DNA of 64,000 nt, from assembly GCA_044426085.1 (NCBI GenBank), contig JAWXUU010000001.1, positions 62,001-126,000 of the forward strand, written 5' to 3'. A model generated the notes under the pieces. It ran no database searches. It worked only from the letters and a program-made list of their open reading frames with translations, and had not been told where the DNA came from. The position numbers and the translations under genes were made by a program. This document shows, in pieces, positions 41,540-51,128 of this stretch (positions within the stretch are counted from its first letter, which is position 1; each line of letters opens with the position of its first letter). This DNA comes from JAWXUU01 sp044426085. Its GTDB lineage: Bacteria > Bacillota > Clostridia > Christensenellales > CAMQZB01.

Positions 41540-42082
41540 ATGAAAAGACACTTTTTAGATAGTTCACAAAACAAAGCCGCCAACTGCACGACGCAGGATT
41601 GCACAGCATTATCGAAAGAGAATATTGAAAACTGCACAAAAAGCGGGTTTTCAAAACCCGACCGCGAAATACTTCACGCCGTTGCAAAAACCACAGCAAT
41701 GGCTTCAGAATCGTTGAAGGACTTGCTTGCTTCTGTGGACGATTGCGGTTGCGAAGACGTTTTGAAACATCAATTGGACTGTTATTTTACCATATATAAA
41801 GTGGCAAAAGACGCACTTGAATCAATCGATGAAGATGGCGACAAAGTCGGCGGTATGCAAAAGATGATGCTTTGGACTTCAACCAAGTGGGATATGATGA
41901 TGGACGATTCACATTCCAAAATCGCACAACTTTTGATTCGTGGAACGGCGATGGGGGTTTGCGAAGTTGGCAAGGTGATGAACGATTATAAAAGCGTTTC
42001 CACAAAAGCGTGCATTTGCCTTGGCGACACCACAATGCACTGCATGAGCGAATTTGTTGACCAATTAAAAACACTTTTATAG
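41540..42082 (+). CDS. Helical Cys-containing protein of unknown function
   Basis: 180 aa from the ATG at 41540, which follows AAGGAGATTACA; earlier in-frame starts lie over the rplU promoter and lack a ribosome-binding site. The first ~45 residues are polar with Cys pairs (CTTQDC), the rest is helical (ILHAVAKTTAMASESLKDLL, LKHQLDCYFTIYKVAKDALE). Ten scattered Cys may form a metal or redox site. I recognise no family. It is transcribed divergently from rplU and ends at a bidirectional terminator. Confidence 0.6.
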   Translation: MKRHFLDSSQNKAANCTTQDCTALSKENIENCTKSGFSKPDREILHAVAKTTAMASESLKDLLASVDDCGCEDVLKHQLDCYFTIYKVAKDALESIDEDGDKVGGMQKMMLWTSTKWDMMMDDSHSKIAQLLIRGTAMGVCEVGKVMNDYKSVSTKACICLGDTTMHCMSEFVDQLKTLL

Positions 42083-42106
42083 CACACTTTTATTACTCAC
42101 TACGTA

Positions 42107-42140
42107 AAAAAAGGACCTGCCAACTGGCAAGCCCTTTTTT
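42107..42140. terminator. Bidirectional terminator between convergent genes
   Basis: A 16-bp stem (AAAAAAGGGCTTGCCA with G-T pairs, read on the minus strand) with T-runs at both ends serves the convergent genes at 41540-42082 and 42189-43682. Confidence 0.85.
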
Positions 42141-42188
42141 ATAACTTTTAAAATTGATATTTTAAAACTTTTTGTCTGTTATGATATA

Positions 42189-43682
42189 TTATTCCATGTC
42201 GCCATCAGCTTTCATTCTTGCAATTTCAGCAGCTTGCATATCAGGGTCAAAGTTCAACATTGGCTCGATTTTTTCTCCGCCAAAAATACGTTTCACATAG
42301 TTCATTGTGATTTTAAGAACTAGTGGACAAAGAAGAACAACACCAATCAAGTTAGGGATTGCCATTAGTCCGTTGAATGTATCTGAGATATCCCATGCAA
42401 GAGATAGGCTCATTGTTGCACCAACAAAGATGAATGCAACGAAAACGATTTTATATCCAATTGTTGATTTTGTTCCGAAAAGATATTCCCAAGCTTTTGT
42501 GCCATAATAGCTCCAACCGAGAACTGTTGAGAATGCGAAAAGCAAGATTGCGATTGCGATAAATGATGAACCGATTGTTCCAAACACACCAGCAAATGCT
42601 GTGCTGACAAGAACAGAACCTTCAGCATCAATAAGCAATGCACCTGTTGAAAGGTCAACTGAACCACTTGTCAAAATAACAAGTGCTGTAAGCGTGCAGA
42701 CAACGATTGTATCTGCGAATACTTCGAAGATTCCCCAAATACCTTGGCGAACTGGTTCTTTAACATTTGATGCACTGTGAACCATAACTGAAGAACCAAG
42801 ACCAGCTTCGTTTGAGAAAACTCCACGTTTGAAACCCCATGTTACAGCATTTTTAACAACGATACCACCAACAGCACCAGCAAAAGCACGCATACCGAAT
42901 GCAAATGCAAAGATTGATTGGAATGATGGAATGATTTGCTCATAGTTTATTGCAACAACTGCAATCGCACCTACCAAATACAAAACTACCATTGTTGGAA
43001 CTATTTTTTCAGTTACAGATGCAATACGTTTGATACCACCGATAATAACAAGACCTGCCAAAATCATCAATACAATACCCGTTGCAGCTGGAGTGATTGA
43101 GAATGCACTTTCCATGTTAGATGCAATTGTGTTGATTTGGCTGGCATTACCAATACCAAATGAAGCCAAAATTGCAAAGCAAGCAAACATCACTGCAAGA
43201 ACTTTACCAAGCTTTTTACATCCTTTATAGCCACCGACACCGTCTGAAAGATAGTACATCGCACCACCCATCCATTCTTCGTCTTTATTTTTTCTACGAT
43301 AATAGATACCAAGAACGTTTTCAGAGAAGTTTGTCATTGTGCCAAAAATAGCAGCAATCCACATCCAGAAAATCGCACCAGGACCACCAGAAACCAAAGC
43401 TGTTGCTACACCCGCAATATTACCAACACCAACTGTTGCAGCAAGTGCTGTGCACAATGCTTGGAATTGAGAGATAGACCCTTTGTCTTTGTTTTTACCA
43501 GAGATGTCTTTTTTGAAGACACTTCCTATTGTTTGTTTCAACCAATGTTTGCAATGAGTAAATTGGAAACCCTTTGTCAAAATTGTCATCAAAACCCCTG
43601 TAAGAATAAGCAGAGATAGCACTGGAATACCCCATACAAATCCATTAATAGCGGAGTTAATATTTTCTATTGTTTGTAGCAT
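42189..43682 (-). CDS. Sodium:alanine symporter (AGCS family)
   Basis: 497 aa with about ten membrane helices. Family signatures: GPGAIFWMWIAAIFGTMTNFSE and GFKRGVFSNEAGLGSS. AGCS carriers import alanine or glycine with sodium. A TTGACA-18-TATATT promoter lies at 43838-43867 and gives a ~150-nt leader; no glycine riboswitch is recognised in it. Expression is independent of mtnN, whose transcript ends at 43971-44009. Confidence 0.93.
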   Translation of the reverse strand: MLQTIENINSAINGFVWGIPVLSLLILTGVLMTILTKGFQFTHCKHWLKQTIGSVFKKDISGKNKDKGSISQFQALCTALAATVGVGNIAGVATALVSGGPGAIFWMWIAAIFGTMTNFSENVLGIYYRRKNKDEEWMGGAMYYLSDGVGGYKGCKKLGKVLAVMFACFAILASFGIGNASQINTIASNMESAFSITPAATGIVLMILAGLVIIGGIKRIASVTEKIVPTMVVLYLVGAIAVVAINYEQIIPSFQSIFAFAFGMRAFAGAVGGIVVKNAVTWGFKRGVFSNEAGLGSSVMVHSASNVKEPVRQGIWGIFEVFADTIVVCTLTALVILTSGSVDLSTGALLIDAEGSVLVSTAFAGVFGTIGSSFIAIAILLFAFSTVLGWSYYGTKAWEYLFGTKSTIGYKIVFVAFIFVGATMSLSLAWDISDTFNGLMAIPNLIGVVLLCPLVLKITMNYVKRIFGGEKIEPMLNFDPDMQAAEIARMKADGDME

Positions 43683-43837
43683 TTGTTTCTCCTTTCAATA
43701 TAATTTTTTATAACCCTTTTCTCTTATCACGCTACACACAAAAATGCATAATATACATAAATAATTGTTGTTTTTCCAGCAATACAACACTTTATAGCAG
43801 TATAGCATTAACGATATATAGTCATGAACTTGTAACA

Positions 43838-43867
43838 AATATACCATATTGCGATACAAAATGTCAA
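43838..43867 (-). promoter_or_regulatory. Promoter of the AGCS symporter gene
   Basis: Minus strand: -35 TTGACA (43862-43867), 18-bp spacer, -10 TATATT (43838-43843). Confidence 0.8.
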
Positions 43868-43970
43868 CTAATTTATACACAGTTTACATCACTCGCTGAA
43901 ATTTATTGTTTATAACGCATATAAAATTTTGTATCTTTATAAATGTTTATAGATTTTTATACACGAGTAT

Positions 43971-44009
43971 AAAAAAGCAGACATGTTTTGAACCATATCT
44001 GCTTTTTTT
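43971..44009 (-). terminator. Terminator after mtnN
   Basis: AAGCAGATATGG and CATGTCTGCTT pair on the minus strand around TTCAAAA, followed by TTTTTT. Confidence 0.85.
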
Positions 44010-44078
44010 GTTATATTTTATGTTGTTTTATATTGTCACCATTTTCCATGTTAGGAATGAAACAGTTTGAATATTTAT

Positions 44079-44762
44079 TTATAGGCTTTTCAAAATATCC
44101 ACAAGGATATTTGCACATTTGTTTGCGGCGATTGGCTCGAACTGTTCATATGTTAGTTCGGCATTGTCGTCGGCGTTATCAGAAACGCAACGCAAAACCA
44201 CAAAAGGCACGTTGTTCATCACTGCAACGTGGGCGATTGCTGCACCTTCCATTTCCACGCAAAGTGCGTTTGTGTTTGCGAAGATTTCGTTTTTTCTATC
44301 TCTTGTTGCGACAAATTCGTCACCTGTTGCTATTCTGCCAACAAAGACTTTTGCATCACCCTTGTTTTTTTCGCAAACTGATTTTGCGATTTCCACCATT
44401 TTTGGGTCAGCTTGGAACGCTTCAAAATTTTCAAGACCAATTCTCACAAAGTCGGCATTGAAATCGTGATATGCCAAATCTTTTGAAACCACCATATCGC
44501 ATACATCAACGCAAGAATCAAGTGCACCTGAAATACCTGTGTTGATAAGAGTATCCACGCCAAAAACCGAGCAGAGAACTTGCGCACAGCTTGCAGAATT
44601 AACCTTGCCAATTCCACTTTGAGTGAGAACAACTTCAACATTGCCAATAACACCACAATAGAATGTGCGGTTTGCAACAGTAACTGTTTTTTCAATTGTC
44701 ATCTTTGATTTCAAAAGTTCGATTTCAACTGGCAATGCGCCAATAACACCTATTTTTTTCAT
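44079..44762 (-). CDS. mtnN: 5'-methylthioadenosine/S-adenosylhomocysteine nucleosidase
   Basis: 227 aa. N-terminal KKIGVIGALPVEIELL and the active-site segment VEMEGAAIAHVA, with the catalytic Asp in VSDNAD, mark the MTAN family. It hydrolyses MTA and SAH, recycling products of methylation, polyamine synthesis and radical SAM reactions. It follows the rng gene closely (12 bp) and closes the radical SAM - DUF2344 - rng - mtnN operon. Confidence 0.95.
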   Translation of the reverse strand: MKKIGVIGALPVEIELLKSKMTIEKTVTVANRTFYCGVIGNVEVVLTQSGIGKVNSASCAQVLCSVFGVDTLINTGISGALDSCVDVCDMVVSKDLAYHDFNADFVRIGLENFEAFQADPKMVEIAKSVCEKNKGDAKVFVGRIATGDEFVATRDRKNEIFANTNALCVEMEGAAIAHVAVMNNVPFVVLRCVSDNADDNAELTYEQFEPIAANKCANILVDILKSL

Positions 44763-44774
44763 ATTATACTCCCA

Positions 44775-46271
44775 TTAAACCAATAATCTCGAGTCGTTTG
44801 GCACATCGAAAATATCAGTTGTGAATTTTTTAATCTCGTATTCTTGCACGTTCTTTTTATCACAAGGTGCGATATAAATACGTTTGCTGTCCCAATAAAG
44901 GGAAATTTCCACCGAAAATGCCCTCGCTTCCAAGAACGCTTCGAAAACTTCTGGCGCAACTGTTATCATAACCCCCCTGACGCACGGATCGCGGAAAATC
45001 GTGAACAGTTTTGTTTGGATAAAGTTCATCAAAACTTCAAACTTGACAACAGTTCCCCTGCCACCGCAATACGGACATGGCGATGAGAATTTTTGGCTCA
45101 TTTCCTTTTGAGTTTTTGTTCTTGTTATTTCCACAAGCCCAAGTGGAGTCATGCCAACTAGGGTTGTTTTCACCCTGTCTTTTCTGAGTTCGTATCCCAA
45201 AAATTCCATAAGCTGTTCTTTGTGGGTTTCTATTTCCATATCGATAAAGTCAACGATGATTATACCGCCAATTTTGCGAAGTCGAAGTTGGTTTGCTATC
45301 ATTGTGGCAGCTTCCATATTCGTTTCAAAAACGGTGTCTTCAAGGTTTGTATCGCCAACGAACTTGCCCGTGTTTACATCGATAACGGTGAGCGCTTCGG
45401 TGTGTTCGATAATGAGATACGCGCCACTTTGCATGACAACTTTTTTATCCATAATAGAAAGCAGTGCTGAAGAGAGCCCGTTTTCGTAGAACATATCTTT
45501 ATTTTGGTTGGAAAAAAGTGTAAGCTTTGTTGTGTGCGACATGCAAGCGAGTGCATTTTTGCAAACTGTGTAGTCTTCATCTGTATCCACGATAACTTCT
45601 TCGGTATCGAAATTCACAAGGTCGCGCATGGTTCTTTTCACCATGTTTGAATCTATGAACGCAAGATTACCAGGTTTTGTTTTTTCAAACTTTCTTTGAA
45701 CTTCCAACCATGTTTTATAAAGGTTTTCAATATCGCTTAAAATTTCAGCATCGCTTGCGTGCTCGCTGTTTGTTCTTACGATATATCCGCCGTCCTTTTT
45801 GTTTTGCATCACAAACGCTTCAAGCTGTGTTCTTTTATCTTCGCTTTCAATCTTTCTTGAAATTCCGATAAAATCCACGAATGGGAGATACACAAGATAT
45901 CTGCCCGCAAGTGAAATATTTGTTGAAATTCTAGAGCCCTTGTTGCCCGATTCGGTTTTCACAACTTGAACCATCACTTCATCGCCGACTTTCACTTTGA
46001 TTTCTGGTGATTGCGCGTGCACTTCGGAATTCAAAATCTTCGAGCTTGAAACTTGTTCGCCACAATAAAGATAGGCATTCCTTTCCCTTCCGATATTCAC
46101 AAATGCGGCTTGCATACCAACGACCACGTTTTCCACAACACCTTTATATATGTTGCCCACAATGCCGTCGTCGATTTCGTCTTCGCGATTAAATTCTATT
46201 ATTTTGTTGTTTTCCACCACTGCAACGGTTCTGCTTGTTCCCCTTGCACCGATATATATTTTGTTTGGCAT
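44775..46271 (-). CDS. rng: Ribonuclease E/G family endoribonuclease
   Basis: 498 aa when started at the ATG at 46271 (MPNKIYIG), which has AAAGGGA upstream; the open frame extends 17 codons further into the DUF2344 gene. An S1-like RNA-binding domain comes first, then the catalytic aspartates in VIDVNTGKFVG and IIVDFIDM, and the Zn-link-like CPYCGGRG near the end. It processes rRNA and mRNA ends. The order radical SAM - DUF2344 - rng is the familiar Firmicute order. Confidence 0.93.
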   Translation of the reverse strand: MPNKIYIGARGTSRTVAVVENNKIIEFNREDEIDDGIVGNIYKGVVENVVVGMQAAFVNIGRERNAYLYCGEQVSSSKILNSEVHAQSPEIKVKVGDEVMVQVVKTESGNKGSRISTNISLAGRYLVYLPFVDFIGISRKIESEDKRTQLEAFVMQNKKDGGYIVRTNSEHASDAEILSDIENLYKTWLEVQRKFEKTKPGNLAFIDSNMVKRTMRDLVNFDTEEVIVDTDEDYTVCKNALACMSHTTKLTLFSNQNKDMFYENGLSSALLSIMDKKVVMQSGAYLIIEHTEALTVIDVNTGKFVGDTNLEDTVFETNMEAATMIANQLRLRKIGGIIIVDFIDMEIETHKEQLMEFLGYELRKDRVKTTLVGMTPLGLVEITRTKTQKEMSQKFSSPCPYCGGRGTVVKFEVLMNFIQTKLFTIFRDPCVRGVMITVAPEVFEAFLEARAFSVEISLYWDSKRIYIAPCDKKNVQEYEIKKFTTDIFDVPNDSRLLV

Positions 46272-46281
46272 ATATTCCCTT

Positions 46282-46929
46282 TTATCCTTGCATTGATTGT
46301 TCTTGCAATTTAAGCATGTCATCCACTGTTATAATTTTTCCTTGATAATTTGCTAGCAATTCCACCCTGTGGGCTGGCGTTTCGATGCCAACCGCTGGCA
46401 AAAATCTGTCTGTTCGAAGAGTGGTGTTGCCCGCTGAAAGGCGAAGATTTAAAACTTCGTTATCATAGCTGTATGAAATCATTTTGTCGCGGACGTCTTG
46501 AGTTTTTTCTTCACCCTTTTGAACAAACGTCACTTGAAAAACTTCCATTTTAAACGCTTCCTTCACCCTTGCAACTTCGCTTTCGCACGCTTTAAGTTGA
46601 TACAAAGCCTCGCAACAAACCGCGGCAAGGTTTGGGTTTTTTGGCACGTTATAAACCGCTGTGCCTGTTATTCCTTCGATTGCAACATCGTTGAATTTTT
46701 GCAAAAATTCGTTTTTTTCCATATCTGTTGCAACTGTCATATATTCGCAATCTGATGTGCTTCCGCAAACGCAAGCTGGTGAAAAATAAAGAAGTTCATG
46801 GGGGTTGAACCCCTTTGAAAATTCCACTTTCACGTTGGCGCGCCTAAGCGTTTTGCCCATGTGTTTTAGCATATCTAGGTGGGAAATAAATTTTGCCCTA
46901 CCTTCTTTTTTATATTTTATTACCAACAT
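46282..46929 (-). CDS. DUF2344 / radical-SAM-linked protein (TIGR03936 type)
   Basis: 215 aa from the ATG at 46929 (MLVIKYKKEGRAKFISHLDM), chosen because that is the family start; longer in-frame starts overlap the radical SAM gene further. FSKGFNPHELLYFSPA and CEYMTV are family landmarks. It always sits next to the TIGR03960-type radical SAM protein. The molecular role is unsettled; tRNA or rRNA modification has been suspected for the pair. It overlaps the upstream stop by 10 bp. Confidence 0.85.
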   Translation of the reverse strand: MLVIKYKKEGRAKFISHLDMLKHMGKTLRRANVKVEFSKGFNPHELLYFSPACVCGSTSDCEYMTVATDMEKNEFLQKFNDVAIEGITGTAVYNVPKNPNLAAVCCEALYQLKACESEVARVKEAFKMEVFQVTFVQKGEEKTQDVRDKMISYSYDNEVLNLRLSAGNTTLRTDRFLPAVGIETPAHRVELLANYQGKIITVDDMLKLQEQSMQG

Positions 46930-48743
46930 TTTTTGCAATCCCCCGCTATTTCTTTTCCACAGCCGTTGCAACTTTCAAGGCAGTCCTTTGTTGTTACACC
47001 GCTTTTTGCAAGAAGATTTTCTCGCTTGAGATATTCGCTGTCTACACCGACGTGGATGTGTTCCCACGGCAAAGCTTGTGAAAGTTGGAAGCCTGAAGTC
47101 ACGCTGTCTAGGTCAACACCGCATTCCAAAAGCACTTCTTCCCAAATTTCGCGTTTGAAAACATCGTCCCAACCGTCATATATACAGCCTTTTTCGAAGG
47201 CTTTTTCAATCACGTCAGCACATTCCCTTCCGCCGAGTGCGAAAAAGGCTTCTAGTTTTGATACGAATGCGTCGTGATATGAAAGCTTGAAACCGCTTTT
47301 GAAAAACAATTCGCGAAGTCTTGCGTGCTTTTCTTTGAACATTTCTGTGCTGTTTTGAGCTTCCCATTGGAAAGGTGTGAATGGCTTTGGCACAAAGTTT
47401 GCAACCGAGCAGACAATTCTTACATCCTTTCTTCTTTTCACTTTCATATATATTTGTTTCACCCTTTGGCAGAGTGCGAAAATGCCTTCCACATCTTCCA
47501 TTGTTTCTGTTGGATGACCAATCATGAAGTATAGCTTCACGCTTGTGTAGCCCGCTTCAAAGGCTTTTGTTAGCCCTGTTTCGATATGTTCTTCTGTTAT
47601 GTTTTTGTTGATAACATCCCTTAGGCGTTGCGTTCCCGCTTCTGGGGCAAATGTGAGTGATGTTTTTCTTGATTCCCTTGCGTATTCCTTTTTGAAGTTA
47701 TCAAGGCGAAGCGACGGCATTGAAAGTCGCACCCCTCTTTCGCCACAAAGGCCTTGGAGTTTTCCGATAAGCTCGTCCAAATTTGGATAGTCGGAAGTTG
47801 AAAGCGAATTAAGGCTCATTTCGTCAAAGCCGGTTTTGTTTATTGTGTCGCGCGCAAGCTTTTCAAGTGTTTCTACGCTTTTTGCACGCATTGGACGATA
47901 GCAGAATCCCGCTTGGCAAAATCTGCAACCCCTTGCACAGCCACGGAAAAGTTCAAGCACCGCTCTGTCGTGGACAGCTTCGATGTTTGGAACAATCATG
48001 TTTGCTGGGAAAAAGCTTGCGTCTAGGTCTTTCACGTAGTCCTTTTTCACAATCTTTTGATTTTCTAGACCCGCAAACTTGCCGTCTTGCGTTTTCACAG
48101 TTGAAAAACTTGGAACATAAACGCAATCGATTTGATTTAGGGCATGCAAAGTTTCCACTTTCGATTTATTCGCAAGCTTGCAATCTTCAATTATTTGAAG
48201 TATTTTTTCTGTTGAAACTTCGCCTTCGCCTACGTAGATAAAGTCTGCAAAGTCGCACATTGGTTCTGGATTCACCGTGCAAATTCCGCCGATATAAACG
48301 AGTGGATAGCTTTCGTTTCTATCGCACGCGCGAAGTGGGATTCCGCCGAGTTTTAGCATGTGAAGCATGTTTGTATACGACATTTCATAGCCGATTGAAA
48401 AGCCCACCACATCGAAATCTGCAAGGGGTTTTCTTTGTTCGATTGAAAGAAGTGGCACGTTGCGTTTTTCAAGTTCTTGACCGAAATCAAGCCATGGCGT
48501 ATAGCACCTGTCGACAGCGAATTTTGTTTCTTCGTTGATTTGGTGATACAAAATTTTCATACCCAAGTTGCTTATTGCAACTTCATACACATCGGGAAAA
48601 CACAGGCAAAAAGAAAGGTTTTCATAAACCTTGTTATAAGAGTTATATTCCCCACCGGAATATCTGCCTGGTTTTTGGCACAGTGCCATAATTTTTTCAT
48701 ATTCGCGATTCAGTATATCGCTGTTATAGTTTTGTTTACTCAT
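46920..48743 (-). CDS. Radical SAM protein, TIGR03960 type, with N-terminal B12-binding-like domain
   Basis: 607 aa. A B12-binding-like N-terminal half (DVYEVAISNLGMKILYHQIN) precedes the radical SAM CxxxCxxC in RGCARGCRFCQAGF, then the barrel motifs SLSTSDYPNLDEL and FAPEAGTQRLRDVI. The extreme C-terminus has a Cys cluster (CLESCNGCGKEIAGDCKKC). Partner of the following DUF2344 gene. Likely an RNA-modifying enzyme, but the substrate is not established from sequence. Confidence 0.9.
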   Translation of the reverse strand: MSKQNYNSDILNREYEKIMALCQKPGRYSGGEYNSYNKVYENLSFCLCFPDVYEVAISNLGMKILYHQINEETKFAVDRCYTPWLDFGQELEKRNVPLLSIEQRKPLADFDVVGFSIGYEMSYTNMLHMLKLGGIPLRACDRNESYPLVYIGGICTVNPEPMCDFADFIYVGEGEVSTEKILQIIEDCKLANKSKVETLHALNQIDCVYVPSFSTVKTQDGKFAGLENQKIVKKDYVKDLDASFFPANMIVPNIEAVHDRAVLELFRGCARGCRFCQAGFCYRPMRAKSVETLEKLARDTINKTGFDEMSLNSLSTSDYPNLDELIGKLQGLCGERGVRLSMPSLRLDNFKKEYARESRKTSLTFAPEAGTQRLRDVINKNITEEHIETGLTKAFEAGYTSVKLYFMIGHPTETMEDVEGIFALCQRVKQIYMKVKRRKDVRIVCSVANFVPKPFTPFQWEAQNSTEMFKEKHARLRELFFKSGFKLSYHDAFVSKLEAFFALGGRECADVIEKAFEKGCIYDGWDDVFKREIWEEVLLECGVDLDSVTSGFQLSQALPWEHIHVGVDSEYLKRENLLAKSGVTTKDCLESCNGCGKEIAGDCKKCW

Positions 48744-48839
48744 AACATTTATATTAACATAATATGTGATTTTAGTAAAGTCTTTTTTATTATTATGGAT
48801 ATTTAGAGTGGGTTTTATGGCATTTGACAGTGATTTTTT

Positions 48840-49661
48840 TTAAAAGGTACGCAAAATGTCACCCAGCGTGCTGGATTGCGATATCACCAGCGAGTTTTTA
48901 TAGATTGCACTTTTCAATTCCGCTTGCGAAAGGGTTTTTGTCGCACCGTTTTGCATGCGAACTTTCACGATATTTGCACCGCCTTTCTTGAAGTGGAAAA
49001 ACACCTTATACACCCTTGTGGCATAGCTTGCGACAATCACGTTTTCTATTGCCACAGCGTCGGAATTTTCTAGGTTTTCCCTTTCGCTCCACTTTTTTAT
49101 TGCGGAAAATCGCGAAACTTCACGAAGGGTTTTTTCGCTTCCTAAAACGGTGAACATCGCGAGGGTTGCAAGTGTCAAATTTGTCATGTTCATAAAAAAA
49201 GCAATCCCGAAAAGACAGCCTATTGCTATGCCAAAAATCGAAACAAACCGCTCGGAATTTCGCATTTTCAACACTTCCTTACACCACAAATACCAAGCCC
49301 TTCCGCCGTCTAGTGGATAGCAAGGCAGAAAGTTCACCAGTGCGATTGTCACATTTGCCTTTGCAAACAGGTATGTCGCACCATATGCTGTGGGATAAAA
49401 CCACCACACTGCACAAAGGATGATTGCCATTATCGCGTTTGCCGACCCGCCCGCAAAAATCACAAAAAGATTCTCTTTCACGCTGTGCTTTTCAAGGGGG
49501 ATTTCTATCATTCCGCCAAAGGGAGTTATTTGCGCTGAACCTATTTGCATGCCGAGTTTTTGCGCGACAAAATAGTGGGCGTATTCATGCAAAATCGTGG
49601 CAATAAGACAAAAGAAAAAGCCTTCAGCTTCGCCAATTAAAACTGCAAACACACCCATCAC
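48840..49661 (-). CDS. Site-2-protease family (M50) membrane metalloprotease, SpoIVFB-like
   Basis: 273 aa from the first ATG. Zinc site HEYAH and the second motif NFLPCYPLDGGRAW identify an M50 intramembrane protease, and the location before the radical SAM/DUF2344/rng genes matches spoIVFB, which cleaves pro-sigma-K in spore formers. The typical N-terminus (SIRIHPLFAV) is encoded upstream of this ATG, in frame, after the TAA at 49704-49706, with no ATG, GTG or TTG at its front. Translation may therefore begin at an unusual codon between 49703 and 49662. The C-terminal ~70 residues form a basic accessory domain. Confidence 0.85.
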   Translation of the reverse strand: MMGVFAVLIGEAEGFFFCLIATILHEYAHYFVAQKLGMQIGSAQITPFGGMIEIPLEKHSVKENLFVIFAGGSANAIMAIILCAVWWFYPTAYGATYLFAKANVTIALVNFLPCYPLDGGRAWYLWCKEVLKMRNSERFVSIFGIAIGCLFGIAFFMNMTNLTLATLAMFTVLGSEKTLREVSRFSAIKKWSERENLENSDAVAIENVIVASYATRVYKVFFHFKKGGANIVKVRMQNGATKTLSQAELKSAIYKNSLVISQSSTLGDILRTF

Positions 49662-49703
49662 CGCAAACAGCGGATGTATTCTTATTGAGAAATTGTTGAT
49701 TTT

Positions 49704-49940
49704 TTATCCCAACCCAAGCATGCTTGGAATTTCCGCAAGATATCCGCCCGCAACCATATTAACACCCATAACAACCATCAAAATGCCAATGGCAATTGAA
49801 ACGTTGATTATCACGTTGTCAAGCATATCTCTGCTTCCCACACCCTTTCTGCTTTTTGATTTGCGATGTCTTGTTATTATCACCTTTGCACCTTCGTGGC
49901 TTTTTGCTTCTATTTCGTTTTGCATGTTTTTGAGTTTCAT
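49704..49940 (-). CDS. Small membrane protein with basic cytoplasmic head
   Basis: 78 aa: a basic head (VIITRHRKSKSRKGVGSRD) and one membrane helix (residues ~42-66). GGAGGGAAA precedes the ATG. Its position just before the M50 protease is that of SpoIVFA, whose N-terminal half has the same basic-head/one-helix plan, but the M23 domain is absent. It may be a minimal SpoIVFA-like anchor; this is inference from position. It shares the reading frame with the following protease, separated by one TAA. Confidence 0.55.
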   Translation of the reverse strand: MKLKNMQNEIEAKSHEGAKVIITRHRKSKSRKGVGSRDMLDNVIINVSIAIGILMVVMGVNMVAGGYLAEIPSMLGLG

Positions 49941-50007
49941 AATTTCCCTCCTAGCCTTTTATTAATACATTATATTGCGGATAGGACATGTTTATGACTT
50001 GTAAAAA

Positions 50008-50044
50008 CAAAAAGCGACAGCTTTTTTTGCTGTCGCTTTTTTAT
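50008..50044 (-). terminator. Terminator after the mreB-like gene
   Basis: AAAGCGACAG and CTGTCGCTTT pair around CTTTTTTTG, with T-runs on both sides. It is followed by TTTGATTTG-type simple repeats (50045-50115). Confidence 0.9.
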
Positions 50045-50119
50045 TCGATTTGTTATTTGATTTGTTTTTTGATTTGGTTTAGTTTGGTTTTGGATTTGTT
50101 ATTTGATTTTGAAATTGAT

Positions 50120-51127
50120 TTATTCGATATTCAAAATCGCGTTGAAAGTTTCCGCATCGCCTAGCAATCTGCCACCGCCAAGAACCGCACAAAGTGCTGA
50201 TTTTTCTGGGATTTGCACAGGCATTTTAAGCTTTTCTTCCAAAAATTCTTTAAGACCGTGAATATCCGCACCGCCACCGCAAACAAGGATGCCTTCTTGC
50301 CTTATCTTTGCGATTGTTTCGTCGGAAAACGATTTGAATGATTCCAAAACGATATCTGCAATCTTGCCATAAAAGAAAGTTAGTGCGCCCCTTATTCCGT
50401 CTGTTTCGATTTCTACAAACTTAGGCATAAGCGAGAGCGGATTTTTGCCGTCTACACTGATTGCTGTGTTTTCGTTTGTGAAAAGCGTGCCGATTTCCAA
50501 TTTGACAATTTCTGATCTTGATATACTGATTTGAACGCCGTAGGCATTTTCCACGCAGTCTATGATTCCTTGATCCATATTGAGTCCGCCGATGCCATAG
50601 CTTTTGCCAAACTGCATCACGCCGTCTTGAACGTATGCCACGTCGGTGATTCCACCGCCGATATCAACGATATATTTTGATTTTGGAGTTTTGTGGTATG
50701 CACCATAAAGCGCCATGATTGGCGATTCAACAAGGTATACTTCCTTTGCACCGCATGCATAAAGAACGTCTTCGAAAATTTTCTTTTCTTCAGCAGAAGA
50801 ACCGCATGGAATGTTGGCGAAAATACGCACTTTTGGTTTTATGAAGTGTTCTTTTCTTTTAACCACGCGGGCGATGAAGTGGTCTAGCATTGAAACCGCC
50901 ATTTTCAAATATCTTATAGAACCTTCTTGAATTGGGCAGACAACCCCGCAGTTTTCCGGAAGTGCTGTTGATAAAACCAATTTCTTAGCTTCCGAGCCAT
51001 AAGCCACGATGTTTTTTCCCTTTGATATAACAACCATGCTTGGCTCGCGCAAGATAAGACCTTCGCCATCTTTATATATGTTGATATATGAAGAACCTAT
51101 ATCTATAATCAAATCAATTTTTGCCAT
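50120..51127 (-). CDS. MreB/Mbl-family actin-like protein
   Basis: 335 aa with the actin-fold phosphate loops LIIDIGSSYINIY and IVDIGGGITDVAY, and the adenosine loop LVCGGGADIHGL. MreB-type filaments guide lateral wall synthesis. It is more divergent than the main MreB (for example NIPCGSSAEEKKIFEDVL), so it could be Mbl or MreBH-like. It starts 1 bp after maf in the ppx - maf - mreB operon. Confidence 0.88.
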   Translation of the reverse strand: MAKIDLIIDIGSSYINIYKDGEGLILREPSMVVISKGKNIVAYGSEAKKLVLSTALPENCGVVCPIQEGSIRYLKMAVSMLDHFIARVVKRKEHFIKPKVRIFANIPCGSSAEEKKIFEDVLYACGAKEVYLVESPIMALYGAYHKTPKSKYIVDIGGGITDVAYVQDGVMQFGKSYGIGGLNMDQGIIDCVENAYGVQISISRSEIVKLEIGTLFTNENTAISVDGKNPLSLMPKFVEIETDGIRGALTFFYGKIADIVLESFKSFSDETIAKIRQEGILVCGGGADIHGLKEFLEEKLKMPVQIPEKSALCAVLGGGRLLGDAETFNAILNIE

Positions 51128-51128
51128 A

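Noticed and set aside
43683..43837. Glycine riboswitch before the AGCS symporter
   Set aside because: The ~150-nt leader is AT-rich and lacks recognisable tandem glycine aptamers.
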